DNA of 64,000 nucleotides from Planctomycetota bacterium (GTDB lineage Bacteria > Planctomycetota > Planctomycetia > Pirellulales > Pirellulaceae). The position numbers and the translations under genes are program-made. Below are positions 28,947 through 37,072 of this stretch, piece after piece. The stretch spans positions 1 through 64,000 of the forward strand of contig JAPLNM010000033.1 in the NCBI GenBank assembly GCA_026692845.1, read 5' to 3'. The notes beneath the pieces are model-generated. The model was not told the origin of the DNA and did not search any database. It was given only the letters and a program-made list of their open reading frames with translations. The first letter of the stretch is position 1; each line of letters begins with the position of its first letter.

Positions 28947-31159
28947 GCTGCACCCCGCTTGGTCTGACTGGTTTCTTGACCCATTACCGATGGCATCCCG
29001 GCTCCGGACGTTCGAGGTGAGAGCGACTGCTGAAGGAACATCTCGGCTAGAAACATCGCTAAGAGCCCGAGCCAAAACCAAGTCCAAAGCTCTTTTCCAT
29101 TCGAATTAGTTCGCTCCTGTTCGAGCCAATGCTTCGCATCTTGGTGCATCGATGCCGATGCGGACTGGGCTAGCTTTTCTTGCTCCTCGATCGCCATGAG
29201 GTCTCGAACCAACTCCTGCTTGCGATCCTGCGCGGTCATGGCAAAGCCATGATACAGTCGCTCCTGATCCGCAACCGCTTGGCCAATCCCTTCGAGCCTA
29301 GAACTGCCCAACGCCACAACGCTTGCCGGATCGGCTAGAACCTCGCGCGCCGTATGCCCCGGCACCTGCAACGCTATCTTCTTGGACTGGGAAACATTCT
29401 CGATCCAGTTCTCTCCTAACTCGGTTTCCTTCCACCCTACCGGCCAGCCTACGGCAGTGGTCATCATGCGCTGTACGAGGGGCAAGAAGACCGGCAACGC
29501 AGGTAGATTGCTATCGTCGTCATCGCATCCACTGGTCATCCAAAAACATCGCCCCGAACCGATCGCAACACTCACCAAAAAGGGCTGGTCGTCATCGTAG
29601 GCCAAGGAAGTAATCGGCGCGATCGCCTGCCCCTCATCGAGCTTCATCGTATTGCGAGCAACAAACCTAGCCGATCCCAACGAATCGAGCGATGCCTTCG
29701 AGAACTCGAATGCCGGATTGGCCGTCGGCTTGATCGAGCCGTCCCAAGCCCCTCTGGCACCCAAAGAACCGATCCGCAAACCACCCTCGGCCACAGTCTC
29801 CCAAGCATTGACTCGATCGACTTGGACTTTGTCTCCCAAACTAAACAACAGTCCCCCACCCTGCTCGACAAACCCCCTGAGCCACTTCCTTTGGTCAGGG
29901 TTCAAATCGGCAAGATTGCACGCAACGACCCCTTGATAGTCTTTGAGCATCGCCTCATTCCAACCCCCAGCATCGACGACCGATGTGGTAAACAAATCCC
30001 CCGGCTCACCCCTTAGCAACGAAAAGGGTGTTAACGCAAGTCGAACGAAATCCGACTCGCTTTGCATCGCTTCTGGCTTTCGATCCCCATCGATGATCAG
30101 AATTTTTGCTGGCTCTCGAACACGAACCACTTTGGTTATCGAATGGTCCTGTGGACTTGCGTCTGTCCAATCCGCAATTACCTTCAGCAACGTGTCCTGG
30201 GCTTTCTTCGGCGTCCAACCAAACCGAACCGTTGTAGTCGAATCGGCCGCTATCGACACCGATTGCCGCTCAAGCTCCTCAAGCCCCTCCATGAGCACCA
30301 CAGGAACCTGAACGGCCTGCTGGGAATCGTTTTGCAAAAGGACGCTGAGCGTCAACTTGCCCTGGGGCACTACCTGCGAGGGGATCGATTCAAAACTCAA
30401 TATAGACACGTTTGATTTCGTTGCCTCTTGAGCTCGCGTCGCTACGTTCATAAAACTCCAAGCGATCGGGACCGTTCGACTCGAAAGCTGCTTGGCCACG
30501 TCGCGAGCCAAGTCTTGCTGAGGTGACTTCCACTCCGAAGCCTGGAAGTCCGAGATCACAAGCATGTGACGCCGGGGATTGGAACTTTTCTCCACCCAAC
30601 TGGCCGCCGCTTGGGTGCCTTCGGCCAAGTCCAACCGACCGGCCGATTCGACCCGATCGTTGAGTCCCACCAAACGCTTGGCCAACTGACTCGGCTGATG
30701 CTCGGCCCAGGTCTCGACGGGCCTGCCACCTAGAATGATCGAAGCGTCCGAACCGGCCGGCAGCCCCTCGAGGATTTCCTGAATCTGCCAGATCGCCTGC
30801 TGAAGCCGATTTCGCTGCTCTCCAATACGACCCGCCTGCTCATTGACACTCTGCATCGAAAGCGAATCGTCTAGCACAATCGCTAGACTCATCGGCGTTG
30901 TCCCCGAAGCGTCTTTCCATGTCTGGATCAGCGGGCGAGCCATCGCAAGTGCCAACAAAATCGGTATCAAACAGCGGATCAACAGCAGCAACAACTGCTT
31001 CCACTGGATCCGTCTTGAGTTGACCTTGACCGAGGAATCCAGAAACTGCATCGCCCCCCAATCGATCGTCATGTACTTGCTGCGGTTGAGCAAATGGATC
31101 AACAGCGGAACGGCAAAGGCAGTGGCTCCGAAGGCAAGCAACGCATTCAAAAAGGTCAT
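28943..31159 (-). CDS. BatA N-terminal-domain / VWA membrane protein
   Basis: 738 residues. The N-terminus (LLAFGATAFAVPLLIHLLNR, then a second helix about 55-75) matches the BatA N-terminal double-helix domain. A VWA-like domain follows with a MIDAS variant LDDSLSM near residue 93. The rest has Ig-like and GATase-like segments (PDQRKWLRGFVEQGGGLLFS) and ends in a helix (WTWFWLGLLAMFLAEMFLQ). Bat proteins were named for Bacteroides aerotolerance, but the mechanism remains unknown. It overlaps DUF58 upstream and the VWA gene downstream, each by ATGA. Its MIDAS has DxSxS with an extra Asp, so metal binding is likely but not certain. Confidence 0.85.
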   Translation of the reverse strand: MTFLNALLAFGATAFAVPLLIHLLNRSKYMTIDWGAMQFLDSSVKVNSRRIQWKQLLLLLIRCLIPILLALAMARPLIQTWKDASGTTPMSLAIVLDDSLSMQSVNEQAGRIGEQRNRLQQAIWQIQEILEGLPAGSDASIILGGRPVETWAEHQPSQLAKRLVGLNDRVESAGRLDLAEGTQAAASWVEKSSNPRRHMLVISDFQASEWKSPQQDLARDVAKQLSSRTVPIAWSFMNVATRAQEATKSNVSILSFESIPSQVVPQGKLTLSVLLQNDSQQAVQVPVVLMEGLEELERQSVSIAADSTTTVRFGWTPKKAQDTLLKVIADWTDASPQDHSITKVVRVREPAKILIIDGDRKPEAMQSESDFVRLALTPFSLLRGEPGDLFTTSVVDAGGWNEAMLKDYQGVVACNLADLNPDQRKWLRGFVEQGGGLLFSLGDKVQVDRVNAWETVAEGGLRIGSLGARGAWDGSIKPTANPAFEFSKASLDSLGSARFVARNTMKLDEGQAIAPITSLAYDDDQPFLVSVAIGSGRCFWMTSGCDDDDSNLPALPVFLPLVQRMMTTAVGWPVGWKETELGENWIENVSQSKKIALQVPGHTAREVLADPASVVALGSSRLEGIGQAVADQERLYHGFAMTAQDRKQELVRDLMAIEEQEKLAQSASASMHQDAKHWLEQERTNSNGKELWTWFWLGLLAMFLAEMFLQQSLSPRTSGAGMPSVMGQETSQTKRGAA

Positions 31160-32064
31160 GATTGCCCCCGTCGCGCGATGTACGTTGCCAAGACTGAACT
31201 AAAGGGCTCTGAGGTCCGAACCGGGATCCAATCGATGCGGTTTTGCTTGCAACCTACTTGGATCGACTCCTGGTGGTCTGCGAATTTTCGCAAATAGTAT
31301 TGTCGCAACGATACCGGATCGACCAACAACTGCTGCTCTTTGAGCTCGAGCGAACGAAAGAGAGTTCGATTCTGAAAAGGGAAATCGACCTCGTCGTCAT
31401 CGATGATCTGAAATAGCAATACCTCTTGGTTGTTAGCCCGCAGCATCGATAAACTCCGAAAGAGCTCCGTCGCGTTCCCGAAGCAATCGGATAAAACCAT
31501 CACGATCCCACGCTTGCGGCACAGACTCAGCAATTGATGCATTACTGGACCAAGCTCCGTCTCACCTCGGCACTCGGCACTAGCTAGTGACTCCAATAGC
31601 AGTCGCAAATGATCCGGTCGCGATCGCGGCGGAATGTGCTTGCGTATCGCCGTGTCAAATGTCACTAGCCCCACGGAATCCTGCTGGGAAACCAATAGAT
31701 AAGCCAAGCAGCATGCAAGCCGGATCGCGTAATCGTGCTTGGTCAAATCCTTCGATCGCGTTCCACTGTAGTTCATCGATCCACTCTGATCGACCACCAA
31801 CATCGCACGAACGCTTGTCTCATCCTCATACTGGCGAATGTACAAACGATCCGTCTTGCCAAAGAGCTTCCAGTCGATCGAGCGTATTTCATCGCCGTGA
31901 ACGTAAGGCCGATGTTCCTTGAAATCGACGCTCGCCCCAACGTGCCTAGATCGATGGATCCCTCCTGTGGCTCCCTCGACGGCGTCTCGTGCAAGCATCT
32001 GCAATACGGACACTTTTTCGATGTCGGTCGGCTTGAGCCAACGGAATAATGGATTAGCAGTCAC
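31156..32064 (-). CDS. DUF58 domain protein
   Basis: 302 residues, no membrane helix. The DUF58 signature is clear: SRHVGASVDFKEHRPYVHGD followed by IRSIDWKLFGKTDRLYIRQY. A VWA-like core then starts with VVDQSGSM (MIDAS) near residue 92. DUF58 proteins normally act with a MoxR-family AAA+ ATPase and are encoded beside it. Here none is adjacent: upstream is a 271-base gap and then a gene for alanine dehydrogenase. It is the first gene of a four-gene unit linked by ATGA overlaps, so its promoter should lie in that gap. Confidence 0.9.
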   Translation of the reverse strand: MTANPLFRWLKPTDIEKVSVLQMLARDAVEGATGGIHRSRHVGASVDFKEHRPYVHGDEIRSIDWKLFGKTDRLYIRQYEDETSVRAMLVVDQSGSMNYSGTRSKDLTKHDYAIRLACCLAYLLVSQQDSVGLVTFDTAIRKHIPPRSRPDHLRLLLESLASAECRGETELGPVMHQLLSLCRKRGIVMVLSDCFGNATELFRSLSMLRANNQEVLLFQIIDDDEVDFPFQNRTLFRSLELKEQQLLVDPVSLRQYYLRKFADHQESIQVGCKQNRIDWIPVRTSEPFSSVLATYIARRGQS

Positions 32065-32267
32065 TGAGACTCTCGCGATGAAGTCAAAACAGCAGCTCGG
32101 CTAGCTCGGGTTCTCCAAGCATTCAACCGATCTTGGGGGTGGGAAATGCGGAGCTGACATCATAGCATCTGAGAATCCACAATTCGAGCATTTCATTCGA
32201 CTCTACTGCCAAAATGCCAACCATCGTGCATTTTGCCCGCCAACAGACAATCCACCCATCCCAGAAA

Positions 32268-32292
32268 CCACCCGAGGATTCCACCCGAGGAT
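32268..32292. repeat. 13-bp tandem duplication in the leader region of the DUF58 operon
   Basis: CCACCCGAGGATT is followed directly by a second copy lacking its last T. It lies in the 271-base gap between the DUF58 operon and ald. Nothing else in the gap is recognised apart from its likely promoters. Confidence 0.8.
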
Positions 32293-32335
32293 GTTGACCG
32301 ACTCGATATCATCGATCGAAAAATGAATCATCGCC

Positions 32336-33433
32336 CTAACCGACGTAGGGATATCCAAAGGTTTTTGCCACCGCCTCGTTCGTGACGTTTCCCAGGTGCA
32401 CATTGAGCGACTCTCGCAAGGGCTTGGAGGCTCCGATCGCTGCCTGAATCCCCTGTTGGGCCAATTGCACCACCCATGGCATCGTGACATTGCACAAGGC
32501 AAACGTGCTGGTCCGACCTACCGCGCCGGGCATGTTGGTCACACAGTAGTGGACCACTTCATTGACAATATAAGTTGGATTGCGGTGGGTCGTCGGCCTG
32601 CTCGTCTCGATACACCCCCCTTGATCGATCGCTACGTCGATGATCACACTGCCGGGCTTCATCAATTGGAGGTCTTCCTTGCGAACCAAATACGGTGCCT
32701 TTGCTCCGGGGATCAACACCGATCCGATGACCAAGTCGGCGAGTTTGAGTTGTTCGCGGATGTTGTAACGATCCGAGTAGATCACGTTGACATTCGGGGG
32801 CATCACATCGTCGAGATAACGCATCCGATCGAGGTTCACATCGAGGATATTCACGTCGGCTCGGAATCCGGCCGCAATCCGCGCTGCATTGGCCCCGACG
32901 ACTCCACCTCCCAAGATGGTAATATGCGCCGGTGGGACTCCCGGCACCCCTCCGAGCAATATCCCCCGGCCCATTTGGGGCTTCTCAAGATACTTCGCCC
33001 CCTCTTGAATGCTCATGCGACCTGCCACCTCGCTCATCGGGGTCAAAAGCGGCAATCGACCTTGAACATCCCGTAGGGTCTCATAAGCTAAGCATGTCGC
33101 GCCACTGTCGATCATCGCTTGGGTCAACCCACGATCTGCAGCGAAGTGAAAGTAAGTAAACAGAGCCTGACCGCGTCGAATCATCGAATACTCGGATTGC
33201 TGCGGTTCTTTGACTTTGACGATCAAGTCGGCCCGTTCAAAAACCTCCCGACCGCTTTCAACCAAAGTCGCTCCGGCTTGCTGGTACAACTCGTCGGCTA
33301 GCCCTGACCCGAGCCCTGCACCGGCTTGGATCAACACGCGATGCCCACGGGAAATCAACTCTTCTACGCCCGCAGGAATCATCGCAACGCGGTACTCATC
33401 TTCTTTGATTTCTTTGGGGACGCCGACGATCAT
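32336..33433 (-). CDS. ald: alanine dehydrogenase
   Basis: A 365-residue NAD-dependent enzyme converting L-alanine to pyruvate and ammonia, reversibly, in the cytoplasm. The N-terminus MIVGVPKEIKEDEYRVAMIP, substrate residues in KVKEPQ and YFHFAAD, the Rossmann motif ILGGGVVGANAA and the VDVAIDQGG-like IIDVAIDQGGCIET block match Ald closely, as does the length. It is transcribed alone on the minus strand, divergent from the Nramp-type transporter over a 142-base shared region. No Lrp/AsnC regulator is adjacent. Confidence 0.96.
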   Translation of the reverse strand: MIVGVPKEIKEDEYRVAMIPAGVEELISRGHRVLIQAGAGLGSGLADELYQQAGATLVESGREVFERADLIVKVKEPQQSEYSMIRRGQALFTYFHFAADRGLTQAMIDSGATCLAYETLRDVQGRLPLLTPMSEVAGRMSIQEGAKYLEKPQMGRGILLGGVPGVPPAHITILGGGVVGANAARIAAGFRADVNILDVNLDRMRYLDDVMPPNVNVIYSDRYNIREQLKLADLVIGSVLIPGAKAPYLVRKEDLQLMKPGSVIIDVAIDQGGCIETSRPTTHRNPTYIVNEVVHYCVTNMPGAVGRTSTFALCNVTMPWVVQLAQQGIQAAIGASKPLRESLNVHLGNVTNEAVAKTFGYPYVG

Positions 33434-33575
33434 GGCTGGGAGTGCTCGGGAGATGGAGTTAAGATACTTGGCAACTAATACGCCCTTTAGTGTACTGTTT
33501 TGGCAGTCGCGACGCCATACGCGACGATGCTGTGTGCCGTTGGTCCTGTCCTCAAGTGGTCGAAGTAACCTTGCG

Positions 33576-35279
33576 ATGATCGATAAAAAAAAACGAGCTG
33601 TACAAGCTGGGCAAGCTGTGCAAGACGATTCAATCCGCTCGACCCTTGCTCCCCCAACGAGCTACCTGGGCGTCCTATCCTATCTGGGACCAGGACTGAT
33701 CATCGCTGCTAGCATCGTCGGAAGTGGCGAGCTGATCGCGACGACCTTAACCGGTGCTCGCGGTGGACTAAACCTTCTGTGGCTGATCATCCTCGGTTGC
33801 GTCGTGAAAGTCTTCGCGCAAATCGAGATCGGACGATTTACCGTTTCGACCGGAATCCCAACCCTCTCTGCCCTGAATACCGTCCCAGGCCCCAAAATAC
33901 CCGGTCGAGGAAACTGGCTCGTCTGGTATTGGTTCTTCATGTGGTTTTGCAGCATCGGTCAGCTCGGTGGGATCGTCGGCAGCGTCGGCCAAGTCCTAGC
34001 GATCGTTCAACCCCTGACGACTCAAGGAGCCGATTACAAAACCATCGGCGCTCTGGAAACGCAAATCAAACTCGCGGCGGTCAAAACGAAATTGGCCAAC
34101 ACGCAAGACAAAGAAACGATCGCAAGCCAAACCCTGATCCTCGAAAAGCAACTCGATGAACTCAGACAAGAATACCTTGCAAAGTACTCGATCGCTCTAA
34201 ATCCCTCCGCGCATATCCCCTCCGACAAATCCAATCCAGTGCGCAGCGCGAATCGCGAAAATACCCCTGAACTCGTCTCTTCGATGAGCGTCACAGGATT
34301 GCCCAGACCCATGGATGATCGCTACTGGGCTATTCCAGTCGCTTGCATCACCGCCGCTTTGCTGTTCTACGGTGGATACTCCCTGGTCCAATCGGCCTCG
34401 ACTGCAATGGTCGCGATCTTCACCCTAGTGACCCTCGCGACGGTCATCGGGCTGCAAACCAAACCCGATTGGGCGATCAGTCCAAGCGAGTGGTTGCAAG
34501 GCCTCTCCTTCGGTCTGCCCGAAGGGGATCGTCTCAAGGCCCTGACGACGGCGTTGGCAACCGTAGGAATCATCGGCGTAGGGGCCGCCGAACTGATCCA
34601 GTACCCCTACTGGTGCATCGAGAAAGGTTACGCCAAACATACCGGAACCGACGACGGGAGCCCTGAATGGCTCGAACGCGCACGAGGCTGGCTCCGCGTC
34701 ATGCACTACGATATCTGGGTCTCGATGCTGATCTACACGACGGCAACCATCGGGTTTTTTGTCCTAGGGGCTGGAATCCTTCACAGATCTGGAATTCAAC
34801 CCGAAGAATCGAAACTGATCCAAACCCTCTCGGCAATGTACGAACCAGTCCTGGGCAGCTGGGCTCCCCCTATCTACCTTCTAGGCGCCTTCATGGTCCT
34901 CTACTCGACGTTCTACGTAGCCAATGCAAGCCATGCTCGAACGTTCACCGACGGACTAAGCATTGTCAATGCGCTCTCAAGCGATCCACAAATCCAAGCT
35001 AGGATGGTCAAGCTCCTGAGCGCACTGTTCCCAATGCTCTGCCTGGCCGTCTACTGGTTGCTACCAAACCCCGCTTGGCTTGTTCTCGTCAGCGGTTCGG
35101 CTCAAGCCATCATGCTGCCGATGCTCGGATTCGCCGCCCTGTACTTTCGCTACTACAAAACCCGCCGCGATCTGCTCGGCTCGCGATGGATCGAACTGGG
35201 ACTGTGGATCAGCGTCGCGCTGCTCTTTGCGATCGGCTTTACCAATCTCTACCTCGAATTGAGCAAATTCTTCAAGTAA
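33576..35279 (+). CDS. atypical Nramp-family metal-ion transporter
   Basis: 567 residues with about eleven hydrophobic helices. The order and topology follow the Nramp (MntH) fold: SYLGPGLIIAASIVGSGELI in helix 1, LLWLIILGCVVKVFAQIEIG in helix 2. The canonical metal motifs are replaced: DPGN in helix 1 reads GSGE, and the MPHN position in helix 6 reads GAAEL. A soluble insert of about 100 residues (roughly 155-255), predicted partly coiled coil, lies between helices 3 and 4 region. These changes suggest a different substrate from Mn or Fe. The start at 33576 is an ATG after which the family similarity begins; the longer open frame to 33210 only runs antisense to ald. Confidence 0.82.
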   Translation: MIDKKKRAVQAGQAVQDDSIRSTLAPPTSYLGVLSYLGPGLIIAASIVGSGELIATTLTGARGGLNLLWLIILGCVVKVFAQIEIGRFTVSTGIPTLSALNTVPGPKIPGRGNWLVWYWFFMWFCSIGQLGGIVGSVGQVLAIVQPLTTQGADYKTIGALETQIKLAAVKTKLANTQDKETIASQTLILEKQLDELRQEYLAKYSIALNPSAHIPSDKSNPVRSANRENTPELVSSMSVTGLPRPMDDRYWAIPVACITAALLFYGGYSLVQSASTAMVAIFTLVTLATVIGLQTKPDWAISPSEWLQGLSFGLPEGDRLKALTTALATVGIIGVGAAELIQYPYWCIEKGYAKHTGTDDGSPEWLERARGWLRVMHYDIWVSMLIYTTATIGFFVLGAGILHRSGIQPEESKLIQTLSAMYEPVLGSWAPPIYLLGAFMVLYSTFYVANASHARTFTDGLSIVNALSSDPQIQARMVKLLSALFPMLCLAVYWLLPNPAWLVLVSGSAQAIMLPMLGFAALYFRYYKTRRDLLGSRWIELGLWISVALLFAIGFTNLYLELSKFFK

Positions 35280-35303
35280 CCCACACGCTAGGCTCGCTCA
35301 ACG

Positions 35304-35337
35304 AAGAAGGCTGACGGTACCTACCGCCGGCCTTCTT
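35304..35337. terminator. hairpin after the Nramp-type gene
   Basis: AAGAAGGC (35304-35311) pairs with GCCTTCTT (35330-35337), eight bases, with further pairing inside the loop. It starts 25 bases after the stop and is the best candidate terminator for the transporter transcript. It opens a 311-base gene-free stretch (35280-35590) that contains three inverted repeats and no ORF worth calling. Confidence 0.5.
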
Positions 35338-35351
35338 ACGGGTGATCCCTG

Positions 35352-35384
35352 GCGTCGGGGGCCCTTGGAAAGACCCCCCGACGC
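35352..35384. repeat. G/C-rich inverted repeat
   Basis: GCGTCGGGGG (35352-35361) is the exact complement of CCCCCGACGC (35375-35384) around a 13-base loop. With no T-run it may be a bidirectional terminator or a REP-like element. The 10-bp stem is far stronger than its neighbours. Confidence 0.75.
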
Positions 35385-35481
35385 TCAGTCTTAAGCTCTA
35401 CCGTGAAGCACCGCCGACAGGCAATTGACCCAGTAACTGCCAAATCCGCGGCTCAATGCTGCTCCTACCCAGGAGGAAGGC

Positions 35482-35511
35482 CGGTCGAGTTTTCCCGCAA
35501 AACCCCGACCG
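35482..35511. repeat. imperfect inverted repeat before the LRR gene end
   Basis: CGGTCG (35482-35487) pairs with CGACCG (35506-35511) and GTTTT (35489-35493) with AAAAC (35499-35503), giving an 11-bp stem with a bulge and a 5-base loop. It lies 80 bases past the LRR gene stop (minus strand) and may end that transcript. Confidence 0.45.
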
Positions 35512-35590
35512 CCGATAGAGCTTGATTTTTGTTTCATCAAAACCAAATAACTACTACTGGATTACCGTCGAGGCTGTCAACGGCGATTTC

Positions 35591-36913
35591 TCAGTACTTG
35601 ATATTGGTCTTAGGTAATTTCTCCTGCAAGTCCGCTACTGCCTTCTTGCTTAACGTCGTATTGGTCAAAATCAATTCTTTGAGGTTCTTCAGCTTGGCTA
35701 ACCCACCTAGCTTCTCATCGGTCACCGCGGTCTTGCCAATGTGGAGAAACTCCAAAGTCTCGATTTTTGACAGATACTCGATCGCCCCATCCCCGATATT
35801 CGTGTCGTCCAGGTTCAACCGCTTAATCTTGCTCGACGTCAAAGAACTCAAACCCGAATCGCTCACCCGAGTATGCCACAAATTCAGATCCTCTAACTTC
35901 GATAACTTTCCAATCTCCACCAATGCCGCATCCTTGATCGTCGTTTCGCTCAAGTCCAATGCGGTCAGATTCGCAAACTTGCCGATGTGCTCGACGATCC
36001 CCTTGGTCGTTATCCCACAGTCGCGGAGCTTCATCTTCGACATCTCAGTGGCACCGGATATCGCCGCCAAGGCTTCGTTGCCTACGCGCGTTCGGAAAAT
36101 GTCAAACTCCTTGAGCTTGGTCATCCCAGACAACGCCGTAAAACTCTGGTCCGTTACCCCGCAATCCTGAAACGAGATCGCAACCATATTCGTCATACCC
36201 GACAAATACTTCATCCCCTCGTCGGTAATGCGCGGACCCCACAAACTCAAGTTGCGAAGCTTGCTCAGTCCCTGCAAGTGCGCAAGGCCCGCATCGCTGA
36301 TCTGATTGCAGTCGGATAAATCAAGCAGCTCCAACTGCACCGTGTCCTTCAAATAAGCCAATCCCGCATCCGATAGCTTCGTCCTCGGTGCGCGAATCCG
36401 CTTGATCGTTTTGGATTGCCCCAAACTCTGCATGCTCGCGTCGCTGATCCCGCATCGGTCCAAGAGCAAATCGTCAACCTTCGGAAATTTAGCGACCTGC
36501 GCAATCGTTTCGTCGGTAATCGACGCTTGCTCCAGTCGCAACGCTTTGAGATTCGGAAGCGACTTCAAGGTCACGACCAACTCATGCGTTGCGGCCGGTC
36601 CACTGACCGATACGGTTTGAACCGACGGAATCTCTAGTACCCTCGGAAACGTCTTGATCCAGTCATCGCCACACTTGCGAAAGTCCACGCCGATGACCTC
36701 GCCGTCTTTCTCCTGCACTGCAATTCCCGGCATCGCCTTGATCGCAGCGATCGCCTGAGCTACAGCCGACTTGCTAGCGGACGACTTGCTAGTGGACGGT
36801 GCCGATTCTTGCCCATAACTCTGGCCAATTTCCGCTCCAGAGGCCAGAACGAGCCCAACAGCCAATACTCGGCTACCTACGACCCTCAACAACACAGGAT
36901 GATTTCGCTTCAT
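35591..36913 (-). CDS. secreted leucine-rich-repeat protein
   Basis: 440 residues with a signal peptide (RVLAVGLVLASGAEIGQSYG region). After a Ser/Ala linker come about twelve leucine-rich repeats of the bacterial ITDEGLAxL type, e.g. LEQASITDETIAQVAKF, LDLSDCNQISDAGLAHLQG and LNLWHTRVSDSGLSSL, spanning roughly residues 100-430. These repeats form a curved solenoid that binds proteins. Planctomycetes carry many such proteins, mostly of unknown partner. No catalytic domain is present. It converges with the Nramp-type gene across the three-hairpin region. Confidence 0.85.
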   Translation of the reverse strand: MKRNHPVLLRVVGSRVLAVGLVLASGAEIGQSYGQESAPSTSKSSASKSAVAQAIAAIKAMPGIAVQEKDGEVIGVDFRKCGDDWIKTFPRVLEIPSVQTVSVSGPAATHELVVTLKSLPNLKALRLEQASITDETIAQVAKFPKVDDLLLDRCGISDASMQSLGQSKTIKRIRAPRTKLSDAGLAYLKDTVQLELLDLSDCNQISDAGLAHLQGLSKLRNLSLWGPRITDEGMKYLSGMTNMVAISFQDCGVTDQSFTALSGMTKLKEFDIFRTRVGNEALAAISGATEMSKMKLRDCGITTKGIVEHIGKFANLTALDLSETTIKDAALVEIGKLSKLEDLNLWHTRVSDSGLSSLTSSKIKRLNLDDTNIGDGAIEYLSKIETLEFLHIGKTAVTDEKLGGLAKLKNLKELILTNTTLSKKAVADLQEKLPKTNIKY

Positions 36914-37072
36914 GAATTTCGATTCCGCCTTAGGAAAAAAATCTCAAGTTTCCAGCGGAGCTTTGTCCGCATCTGCTGTGTATCTTCCTTGAGCTAGATT
37001 ACCTTGGCAAGCTCTTCAAAGCTAAAATGACTCTCTGTTTATCCCCCCACGACTCCTAAACTTCAAACGAAA

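Noticed and set aside
28947..29087. Longer start of the VWA gene
   Set aside because: It would extend 141 bases further into the BatA-type gene. The ATGA overlap at 28946 and the following membrane helix fit better.
33210..33575. N-terminal extension of the Nramp-type transporter
   Set aside because: The extra 122 residues are antisense to ald and have no transporter character.
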